Below are positions 36,033 to 42,454 of a stretch of 42,454 nt of DNA, one piece after another. Position numbers and translations under genes: made by a program. The notes under the pieces were generated by a model, which was given only the letters and a program-made list of their open reading frames with translations, did no database searches and was not told where the DNA came from. The DNA is from CAZDQL01 sp964507325. Its GTDB lineage: Bacteria; Planctomycetota; UBA1135; GCA-002686595. How positions within the stretch are numbered: position 1 is the first letter of the stretch; each line of letters opens with the position of its first letter. The stretch is taken from NCBI GenBank assembly GCA_964507325.1, contig CAZDQL010000054.1, forward strand, positions 1-42,454, given 5' to 3'.

Positions 36033-38366
36033 CTACGACATCCCCACCGGATCGACGTCGATCGCCACCCGCGGGCGCGCCGTCTCCGCCGCCAGCTCCA
36101 CCAGGGCGGCGCGGGCGGCGGGGAGCGCGGGGCTCCCCTCGGGGGCCTTGACCAGGACGTGCAGCCGGTGGCGGCCACGGACCAGGGAGAGGGGTGCCGG
36201 CGCGGGACCGAGGACGGTGGCGCCGAGCGCCGTGACGCGCTCCGAAAGCTCGGCGGCGAAGCGCTGGGCGGCGGCGCGCACCCGCGCCTCGTCCTCGTCC
36301 TCGAGCAGGACGCGGATCAGGCGACCGAAGGGCGGGTAGCCGAGCTCCTGGCGCATCTCCATCTCGAGGGAGGCGAAGGTCTCGTAGTCGTGGCGGGCGG
36401 ACTGGACGATGGCGGGGTGCTCGGGGGCGGCGGTCTGGACCACGGTGTGCCCGACGAGCTCGCCGCGCCCGCTGCGGCCCGCCACCTGGGAGACGAGCTG
36501 GAAGGTGCGCTCGGCGGAGCGGAAGTCGGGCAGGTGCAGGGTGGAGTCCGCCGAGACGATGCCCACCACCGTGACGCGCGGGAAGTCGAGCCCCTTGGCG
36601 ATCATCTGGGTGCCGACCAGCACGTCGATCTCGCCGCGGCCGAAGGCGGCCAGGCGCTCCTCGTAGTCCTCGCGCCGCAGCATGGTGTCGGAGTCCATGC
36701 GGCCGATCACCGCCTGGGGGAAGAGCTCGGCGATGGCGTCCTCGACCCGCTCGCTGCCGGTGCCGAGGAAGCGCAGGCCGGGGGCGCTGCAGGTGGGGCA
36801 CTCCCGCGGCGGGACGAGCTCGTCGCAGCAGGTGTGACAGACGAGCCTCCGCTGGCGCTTGTGGTAGTTCAAAGACACGTCGCACTGGCGGCACTTGACC
36901 GTCTCGCCGCAGGCCTTGCACCACAAGACCGGCGACCAACCGCGGCGATTGAGAAAGAGGATCGCCTGCTCGCCGCGCTCCAGGGCCTCGCTGAGACGAC
37001 GCGCCAGGGCGCGCGAGAAGAGCGCCGGCGTCTTGGTCTCCGCCACCTCGGCGCGCATGTCGATCACCTGCACCGCGGGGGGCGCGCCGCCGTGCACGCG
37101 CAGGGGCAGGCGCGCCAGCTCGTAGCGGCCGCGGGCGGCGTTGGACCAGCTCTCCAGAGCGGGGGTGGCGGAGCCCAGAACGCAGACCGCATCGGTCATC
37201 CGCGCCCGCATCACCGCCACGTCGCGGGCGTGGTAGCGGGGCGCGCTGGACTGCTTGAAGGAGGGCTCGTGCTCCTCGTCGACCACGATCACCCCCAGGT
37301 CCTTGACCGGGGCGAAGACCGCCGAGCGCGCGCCGACCACCACCCGCGCCTCGCCGCGCCGCACGCGGTGCCACATCTCCAGCCGCTGGGCGTCGGTCAT
37401 GCGGCTGTGCAGCACCGCCACCTGGCCGAAGCGCGCGCGGAACCAGCTCACCGTCTGGGGGGTGAGCGCGATCTCCGGCACCAGGACGATCGCGCCGCGG
37501 CCCGCCTCCAGGGCGCGCTCGATGGCGCGCAGGTAGACCTCGGTCTTGCCGCTGCCGGTGACGCCGAAGAGGAGCACGGTGGCGCTGCGGCGCGCGTGCA
37601 GGTGGCCCTCGATGCGGGCGATCGCCTCGCTCTGGGCCTCGGTCAGTCGTTCGGGGGGGCGCCGTTCGGCGCCCGCGCCGCGACCGTCCCCCGCGAGCAG
37701 GCGGTCGGGGGCCGCCTCCACCCGCTCCACCACCACCCAGCCCTTGCGCACCAGGGTGCGCAGGGGGGAGTCGGAGACGTTGACGCGGCGCAGGACCTCG
37801 CGCCGCTCCAGCGGTCCGCTGGCGTCGAGCAGGGTGCGCAGGAGGCGGTGCTGCTTGGGGAAGGTCTCCTCCAGGCTCTCGAGCTCGCCCTCCCCCACTC
37901 CGTCGGCGGCGGCCACCATCGCCACCTTGCGTCGCCCCCCCTCGCGCTTCAGGGCGGCGGGCAGGACCGCGGCCAGGGCCTCGCCCCAGGAACAGGCGTA
38001 GTAGCCCGCCATCCAGCGCGTCAGCTCGAGCAGCTCCGCGTCGACCACCGGCTCGGGGTCGAGCACCTCGCTCACCCGCCGCAGGCGCCCGGCGGGGAGC
38101 TCGGTGCTGCCGTGCAGGGCGACGCAGACCCCCACCTCGCGCCGGCCGGAGAAGGGCACCGCCACCCGCACCCCCGGCTCGAGGAGCTGCGCGAGCTCGA
38201 CGGGCACCGAGTAGGTGAACTCGCAGCGCATCGGCCGGTTGAGCGCCACGTCGCAGTACACCCCGCGCGCCAAGGGCGGCCGGCGCGCTTTGCGTCGCGC
38301 CGCGCGCGGGGCGCGGGCGGGCTGGGCCTCGGGGAAGAGGCCGGGTTGCTCTCGGGGTTCGGGCAC
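36033..38366 (-). CDS. priA: Primosomal protein N' (replication restart helicase PriA)
   Basis: The 777-residue protein is PriA, the 3'-to-5' helicase that reloads the replisome at stalled forks. It has the N-terminal DNA-binding domain (V-A-L-N-R-P-M-R-C-E-F-T-Y-S-V-P, then G-V-R-V-A-V-P-F-S-G-R). Walker A is G-V-T-G-S-G-K-T (268-275) and Walker B is D-E-E-H (363-366). The zinc-binding set is C483, C486, C492, C495, C510, C513, C523, C526, followed by G-T-G-S-E-R-V-E and the C-terminal helicase motifs (G-T-Q-M-I-A-K-G-L-D-F-P; Q-V-A-G-R-S-G-R). An Arg/Ala-rich stretch of 35 residues precedes the conserved start. The start is GTG at 38366, four bases after the phosphatase stop, so it is the last gene of the operon. 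Confidence 0.96.
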   Translation of the reverse strand: MPEPREQPGLFPEAQPARAPRAARRKARRPPLARGVYCDVALNRPMRCEFTYSVPVELAQLLEPGVRVAVPFSGRREVGVCVALHGSTELPAGRLRRVSEVLDPEPVVDAELLELTRWMAGYYACSWGEALAAVLPAALKREGGRRKVAMVAAADGVGEGELESLEETFPKQHRLLRTLLDASGPLERREVLRRVNVSDSPLRTLVRKGWVVVERVEAAPDRLLAGDGRGAGAERRPPERLTEAQSEAIARIEGHLHARRSATVLLFGVTGSGKTEVYLRAIERALEAGRGAIVLVPEIALTPQTVSWFRARFGQVAVLHSRMTDAQRLEMWHRVRRGEARVVVGARSAVFAPVKDLGVIVVDEEHEPSFKQSSAPRYHARDVAVMRARMTDAVCVLGSATPALESWSNAARGRYELARLPLRVHGGAPPAVQVIDMRAEVAETKTPALFSRALARRLSEALERGEQAILFLNRRGWSPVLWCKACGETVKCRQCDVSLNYHKRQRRLVCHTCCDELVPPRECPTCSAPGLRFLGTGSERVEDAIAELFPQAVIGRMDSDTMLRREDYEERLAAFGRGEIDVLVGTQMIAKGLDFPRVTVVGIVSADSTLHLPDFRSAERTFQLVSQVAGRSGRGELVGHTVVQTAAPEHPAIVQSARHDYETFASLEMEMRQELGYPPFGRLIRVLLEDEDEARVRAAAQRFAAELSERVTALGATVLGPAPAPLSLVRGRHRLHVLVKAPEGSPALPAARAALVELAAETARPRVAIDVDPVGMS

Positions 38367-38370
38367 GGGG

Positions 38371-39852
38371 TCAGGCGTCGCGGGACGCGATCACGAGGGA
38401 GATGTCCGCCGGGAACTCCTCGCCGTCGGCGTGCGCCTCGAGGCTGGTGAGGATCCCGTTCAACATGACCTCCGGTTCCTCCTCCGCGTAACGGGCCACC
38501 AGCCGGTAGAGGGGCTTTTCGCCGTACTCCTCCCCGTCGCGGCTCTGCACCAGCACCGGACCGGTGGTCGAGAGGACCAGCCGGTCCCCCGGGCTCAGGG
38601 GTACGCGGACCGTCTCCAGGCCGCGCTCGAAGATGGGACCCTTGTCGAAGCCCAGGGCGATCCCTCCCGGCTGCACCAGCCGGACCTGGCGGTCCTCGGC
38701 GCTGTAGCGCACCAGGGGCAGCTTGTGGCCGGCGCAGGCGACGGTGGCGACGTTCTCGCTGGGATCGAGCACCACCACCAAGGCGGTGACGTACATCCCC
38801 CGCCGCACGTCCTGCGCCAGGGCGCGGTTGATCGTGAAGAGGTCCTCCGCCAGGCTGCCGGAGCGACCCAGCTCGGAGCGCAGGTAGGCGCGGGCGGTGG
38901 CTCCCACCAGGGCGCCGGGCACGCCGTGGCCGCTGACCTCGCAGATCAGCATCACGACCTTGTCCCCCACCTGCACGAAGTCGTGGAAGTCCCCCCCCGC
39001 CTCGGAGGCGTCGAGGTGCAGGTCGGCGATGGTGAAGCCCGGGGCTTCGGGGCAGTGGTCGGGGAGCAGCGCCTCGCGCACGCCCAGGGCGACCTCCCGC
39101 TCGCGCTCGCGCATCCCGAGCTGGACTTCCTGGTCCTGGGCCTCCTCGAGGGACTGGGCCATGCGGTCGATCTGGCGCGCCAGGTGCTGGACCTCCCCCC
39201 CCCCGCGCACGCGGGTGCGGTGGTGCAGGTTGCCGCGCGCGATCGAGCGCACGTCGTCGACCAGGGTCTCGATCGGCTTGGTGATCTGCTTCGACACGCC
39301 GAAGGCCACCCCTGTGCCGACCGCCAGGATCGCCGCGGTGACCAGGAGGATCAGGCCGAAGAGGCTGTGCTCCTGCCCGCCGTAGCGGTCCGCCAAGGCG
39401 ACCAGGTCGATGCCCCCCTCGGGGCGCACCAGGACCCCGGGCTCGCCCGCCGCGCTGCTGCCCTCCTTGAAGCGGATCGGGAAGCGCGTGACCCCCCCGG
39501 TGACGACGGCGTTGGTGCCGCGCTGCTCGTAGGCGGTGGGGTGGGCGTGGTCGAGGCGATTCAACACCTCCGACTCATGGAGCCTCCATTGACTCGTTTC
39601 GCGGTCCACCTCGCGCGCGGCGCGTACGACGTCGCGGCGACTGCTCGCCTTGCTGCGATGGGCCTCGGCGGTCAGCTGGGCGGCGCGGTTGAGGACGCTC
39701 GTGGTGGCCTTGCCGAGGGCGTCGCGGCTCTTGTCGAGCAGGAAGAAGCCGGCGGCGGTCATCACCACCAACATGGCGGTGGACATCCAGAGACAGAAGC
39801 GGCCCGCGATCGAGAGGCCGCCGCCGCGGGGTGTGCCTCGTCCCGAACTCAC
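38371..39852 (-). CDS. Membrane SpoIIE/RsbU-type PP2C phosphatase with HAMP domain
   Basis: The 493-residue protein has two transmembrane helices (about 19-39 and 164-186) around an outer sensor region of about 120 residues. A HAMP linker (about 187-240) and short coiled coil follow. The SpoIIE-type PP2C domain (about 266-490) has the metal-binding G-G-D-F-H-D-F, V-S-G-H-G-V-P-G-A-L-V, and a late D-R-L-V-L-S-T-T-G block, where family members more often have S-D-G. Such proteins dephosphorylate anti-anti-sigma partners in response to outside signals. The T-T-G in place of the usual Asp-containing motif may weaken one metal site. I chose the GTG at 39852 because it forms a GTGA overlap with pgpA and has GGGAG five bases upstream; a GTG at 39864 is the alternative. 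Confidence 0.88.
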   Translation of the reverse strand: MSSGRGTPRGGGLSIAGRFCLWMSTAMLVVMTAAGFFLLDKSRDALGKATTSVLNRAAQLTAEAHRSKASSRRDVVRAAREVDRETSQWRLHESEVLNRLDHAHPTAYEQRGTNAVVTGGVTRFPIRFKEGSSAAGEPGVLVRPEGGIDLVALADRYGGQEHSLFGLILLVTAAILAVGTGVAFGVSKQITKPIETLVDDVRSIARGNLHHRTRVRGGGEVQHLARQIDRMAQSLEEAQDQEVQLGMREREREVALGVREALLPDHCPEAPGFTIADLHLDASEAGGDFHDFVQVGDKVVMLICEVSGHGVPGALVGATARAYLRSELGRSGSLAEDLFTINRALAQDVRRGMYVTALVVVLDPSENVATVACAGHKLPLVRYSAEDRQVRLVQPGGIALGFDKGPIFERGLETVRVPLSPGDRLVLSTTGPVLVQSRDGEEYGEKPLYRLVARYAEEEPEVMLNGILTSLEAHADGEEFPADISLVIASRDA

Positions 39853-40328
39853 CGGAGCTCCCACATCGTCGCCTCACCCAGGGTCGCGCGAGCCAACGCC
39901 AGAATGGCGAAGCCGAACAGCCCGGCAACCAGGTCGTCCAGCAGTATGCCGTCTCCTCCCCCGATGCGCTCCATCCGCCTGACGGGACCCGGCTTCCAGA
40001 CATCGAAGAGGCGGAAGAGGGCGAAGGCCATCACCAGGGCCAGGAGGCTCGGGCCTCGGATCCAGGCCACGGTCACCAGGTAGCCCAGGACCTCGTCCAA
40101 GACGAAGATGCCGGGGTCCTTCCCCGCCGTGCGCTCGGCCCAGGGGGCCAGGGTGCGGCCGACGGCGTAGATCACGGCGCAGACCAAGAGGATCCAGAGC
40201 AGGAAGAGGTCGGTCCCGGCCAGGGCCCAGGCGATCAGGACTCCCCCCAGGGTCCCCACGGTGCCGGGGGCGACGGGAGAGCAGCCCAGGAAGCCGCAGG
40301 AGACGATCGCCAGCTTGAGTCGATTCAC
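39849..40328 (-). CDS. pgpA: Phosphatidylglycerophosphatase A
   Basis: The 159-residue membrane protein removes phosphate from phosphatidylglycerol phosphate, the step after PgsA. It shows the PgpA signatures: S-P-V-A-P-G-T-V-G-T-L-G-G near the start, I-F-V-L-D-E-V-L-G-Y-L-V (with the catalytic Asp-Glu), F-R-L-F-D-V-W-K-P-G-P and G-I-L-L-D-D-L-V-A-G. There are about four hydrophobic helices. The GTG at 40328 overlaps the pgsA stop as GTGA, giving a coupled pair of consecutive pathway enzymes. Confidence 0.95.
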   Translation of the reverse strand: MNRLKLAIVSCGFLGCSPVAPGTVGTLGGVLIAWALAGTDLFLLWILLVCAVIYAVGRTLAPWAERTAGKDPGIFVLDEVLGYLVTVAWIRGPSLLALVMAFALFRLFDVWKPGPVRRMERIGGGDGILLDDLVAGLFGFAILALARATLGEATMWELR

Positions 40329-40942
40329 GGGCGATCCGCCTGCGCCAGGGCCTGTTTGGTCTTCAGCACGTAGGAGAGCCCCGAGCCCAGCGTGGAGAGC
40401 AGGGTGGCCCACACCAGAATGTGCGCCAGGACGCTCCAGAAGGTGAACCAGCCCGAGGGCCAGGGGTAGGCGTACAGCCAGAGCAGGCACCCCACCGCGT
40501 GGCACTGCACGATCATCTTGGCCTTGCCGAAGTTGTCGGCGGGGAACTGGCCGCCCACGCTCTCGACGTAGCCGCGGATACCGGTGACCAGGAACTCCCG
40601 TGCCAGGATCACCACCACCATCCAAGCCGGGAGCCAGGGACGACTCCAGGGCATGGTGGCCGCGAAGATCATCGTGCCCAGGATCAGGACCTTGTCGGTG
40701 AAGGGATCGGCGATGCGCCCGAAGGCGGTGATGTGGCTGTCGCGCCGCGCCAGGTAGCCGTCGAGGAAGTCGGTGGAGGCCACCACCACGAAGAGCCAGA
40801 AGGCGAGCGTGATCCAGCCGCGCACCTCCGGGATGGCGCTGGTTGGGCGATCCCCCACCAGGGCCAGGAGCAGGAAGAGCAGGATGGCACCCGCGAAGCG
40901 GATGGCGGTGATGCGGTTCGGCCAGTGGGTGAAGACGCCCAT
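40325..40942 (-). CDS. pgsA: CDP-diacylglycerol-glycerol-3-phosphate 3-phosphatidyltransferase
   Basis: PgsA makes phosphatidylglycerol phosphate from CDP-diacylglycerol and glycerol 3-phosphate at the inner membrane. The 205-residue protein has W-P-N-R-I-T-A-I-R-F-A near the start. It has the full CDP-alcohol phosphotransferase motif D-G-Y-L-A-R ... F-G-R-I-A-D-P-F-T-D-K, which carries all three Asp ligands, and several transmembrane helices. The C terminus has a second R-E-F-L-V-T-G-I-R-G block typical of PgsA. It starts five bases after the rimO stop and overlaps pgpA by four bases. Confidence 0.96.
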   Translation of the reverse strand: MGVFTHWPNRITAIRFAGAILLFLLLALVGDRPTSAIPEVRGWITLAFWLFVVVASTDFLDGYLARRDSHITAFGRIADPFTDKVLILGTMIFAATMPWSRPWLPAWMVVVILAREFLVTGIRGYVESVGGQFPADNFGKAKMIVQCHAVGCLLWLYAYPWPSGWFTFWSVLAHILVWATLLSTLGSGLSYVLKTKQALAQADRP

Positions 40943-40947
40943 GTCGA

Positions 40948-42282
40948 TCAGGTACGTACGACCAGGTTCAGCTCGTCGGTGACGCCCTCCACGCGGCCTC
41001 GGCGGCGGTCGCCGACGGCGGCGTCGGGGGCGGAGAGAAAGGCCACGGGGTCGACCTCGGGAGCGTCCATCGCGGTGTGGCCGAGGGCGATCCCCGCTGC
41101 GCCGGGGGCCTCGTCCACGAGCACCTCGACCGTCTCGTCGATCCAGGCGCGCTGGAGCTCTCCCAGGACCTCGTCCCGCACGGCGAGCAGGACGCCGAGC
41201 CGCTCCTCGGCCAGCTCGGCGGAGACGGTGTCCTCCAGGTCGGCGGCGGGGGTGCCCTCCTCGCGGGAGTAGACGAAGGCCCCCATGCGACCCAAGCGGT
41301 ACTCGCGCGTGAAGGCCAGGAGGTCCTCGAAGTCGGCGTCGGTCTCGCCGGGGAATCCGACCAGCAGGGTGCTGCGCAGGGTGATCCCGGGGACCTCCTC
41401 GAAGAGCCGGTCGAGGGTACGCCGCACCTGCTCGCCGCTGCCGGCGCGCCCCATGGCGCGCAGGACCGAGCTGGAGCTGTGCTGGACCGGGATGTCGAGG
41501 TAGGGGACGACCTTGTCGTGGTCGCGCAGCAGGGGCGTCAGCTCCCAGGGGAAGCGGTTGGGGTAGGCGTACATCAACCGCAGGCGGAAGTCCCCGTCGA
41601 GCTCGGCCAGGGCTTCGATCAAGCGGGGCAGCTCGAGGCCGATGTCGCGGCCCCAGGCGGTGGAGTCCTCGGAGACGAGCACCAGCTCGCGCACCCCCGT
41701 GGCGACCAGCTCGGCGGCCTCCTCCCTGAGCGCCTCGATCGGCTTGGAGCGGTGCGGGCCGCGGATCGCGGGGATGGCGCAGAAGGCGCAGCTGTGGTCG
41801 CAGCCGTGGGAGATGCGCAGGTAAGCGTAGGAGGCGGGGGTGGAGAGGAGCCGGGCTCCCTCGCGCTCCGGCGGCCGCAGCCCCGGGCCGTCCAGGTAGC
41901 TCGTCGCCAGGCGCTCCCCGTCCATCAGCCGGCGCACACTGCGCGCCAGCTCCCGGTAGTCGGAGATCTCGGCGAAGAGGTCGACCTCGGGGAACTCCTC
42001 CGCCAGGGCGCGCTTGTAGCGCTGCACCAGACAGCCGGCGACCACCACGGCTTGGATCTCACCGGCGGCCTTGCGCTCGAGCAGCCCCTGCAGGGCGGCG
42101 TAGGACTCCTCCCGGGCGGGACCGATGAAGGAACAGGTGTTCAGCACCACCGTGTGGGCCAGCTCCGGGTCGCCGGAGACGATCAGGTCCTCCTCGGCGA
42201 GCCTGGCGAGGATCAGCTCGGAATCGATCAGGTTCCGAGCGCAGCCGAGATGGACGAGGGAGACGAAGGAGGAGATGGACAC
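40948..42282 (-). CDS. rimO: Ribosomal protein uS12 methylthiotransferase RimO
   Basis: RimO is a radical SAM enzyme that adds a methylthio group to an Asp of ribosomal protein uS12. From the GTG at 42282 it has 444 residues. The N-terminal cluster domain has C14 (H-L-G-C-A-R-N), C50 (N-T-C-S-F) and C84 (A-G-C-L-V-Q). The radical SAM motif is C161-x3-C165-x2-C168 (C-D-H-S-C-A-F-C). L-V-S-E-D-S-T-A-W-G-R-D, Y-L-D-I-P-V-Q-H and L-V-G-F-P-G-E-T-D-A-D-F follow, and a C-terminal TRAM-like domain. L-H-L-G-C-A-R-N with D-S-E favours RimO over MiaB. The frame is open to a TTG at 42381, but those 33 residues look non-conserved and Pro-rich. No ribosome site supports either start. It heads the five-gene operon. 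Confidence 0.93.
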   Translation of the reverse strand: MSISSFVSLVHLGCARNLIDSELILARLAEEDLIVSGDPELAHTVVLNTCSFIGPAREESYAALQGLLERKAAGEIQAVVVAGCLVQRYKRALAEEFPEVDLFAEISDYRELARSVRRLMDGERLATSYLDGPGLRPPEREGARLLSTPASYAYLRISHGCDHSCAFCAIPAIRGPHRSKPIEALREEAAELVATGVRELVLVSEDSTAWGRDIGLELPRLIEALAELDGDFRLRLMYAYPNRFPWELTPLLRDHDKVVPYLDIPVQHSSSSVLRAMGRAGSGEQVRRTLDRLFEEVPGITLRSTLLVGFPGETDADFEDLLAFTREYRLGRMGAFVYSREEGTPAADLEDTVSAELAEERLGVLLAVRDEVLGELQRAWIDETVEVLVDEAPGAAGIALGHTAMDAPEVDPVAFLSAPDAAVGDRRRGRVEGVTDELNLVVRT

Positions 42283-42454
42283 GGGCGGGAGGGTGGGCGG
42301 ATCGGCGGCCGGGATGGGGCCGTTAGTGGTGTGATTCTCCCTGTTGGGGCATTCTGGCCGATCCCTGCGCGTTCGATGCAAGGCGCCGCGACGATGCGAC
42401 TCCGCTGTGAGTCTCGGAGGCGCGGCAACGCCGCAGCGTGCGCGCAGGGGTCGG

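Overview
The window is a GC-rich (roughly 70%), gene-dense bacterial chromosome segment. It has no tRNA, rRNA, CRISPR array or insertion sequence that I could recognise. The gene mix points to a Planctomycetota-type bacterium: two sulfatases with a sulfatase-maturating radical SAM enzyme, a very large membrane Ser/Thr kinase with an FG-GAP ectodomain, an ECF sigma factor coupled to a VWA protein, a BlaI/M56 pair, and secreted proteins that share a C-terminal domain ending in a W-Y-R-D ... N-F ... G-V-x-V-x-F pattern. The lineage is inferred from gene content only; no marker gene was compared.

Layout. 0.1-2.5 kb: DUF2203-like protein, QueD/PTPS, and a secreted EF-hand protein with a long Ala/Glu/Lys/Arg repeat. 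2.7-9.0 kb (+ strand): split transketolase (C-terminal half first), S41 protease, TsaD, LarB, CarA. A 130-bp palindromic element lies between the protease and tsaD and supplies the tsaD start codon. 9.0-10.6 kb: a short orphan piece of the shared C-terminal domain, then a secreted FG-GAP protein interrupted by an in-frame TAG. 10.7-13 kb: monomeric isocitrate dehydrogenase. 13-19.9 kb: sulfatase-maturating enzyme, sulfatase, SGNH hydrolase, cupin and GH78 rhamnosidase, read together as a sulfated rhamnose-glycan degradation locus. 20-21.8 kb: gingipain-like C25 peptidase with the shared C-terminal domain. 21.8-26.9 kb: receptor-like kinase, apparently frameshifted near its 3' end.

27.1-27.7 kb holds the most striking gene: an exported Bcp/PrxQ-type peroxiredoxin in which an in-frame TGA replaces the peroxidatic cysteine codon. 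A perfect 8-bp hairpin with a GGA loop follows at the spacing expected of a bacterial SECIS. I read it as a selenoprotein. 27.8-31.9 kb: a seven-repeat propeller protein divergent from a BlaI-M56 peptidase-coiled-coil operon, with a duplicated operator candidate between them. 31.9-35.9 kb: second sulfatase, then the ECF sigma factor and its membrane anti-sigma-like/VWA partner. 36-42.3 kb (- strand): a tightly packed rimO-pgsA-pgpA-SpoIIE phosphatase-priA operon.

Across the window, seven genes that lack a Shine-Dalgarno sequence carry a -10-like TANNNT hexamer 6-8 nt before the start codon, with an eighth case at 10 nt. This indicates widespread leaderless transcription, especially in the sulfatase/rhamnosidase region. 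Other genes have clear GGAG-type ribosome sites or are translationally coupled through ATGA/GTGA overlaps.
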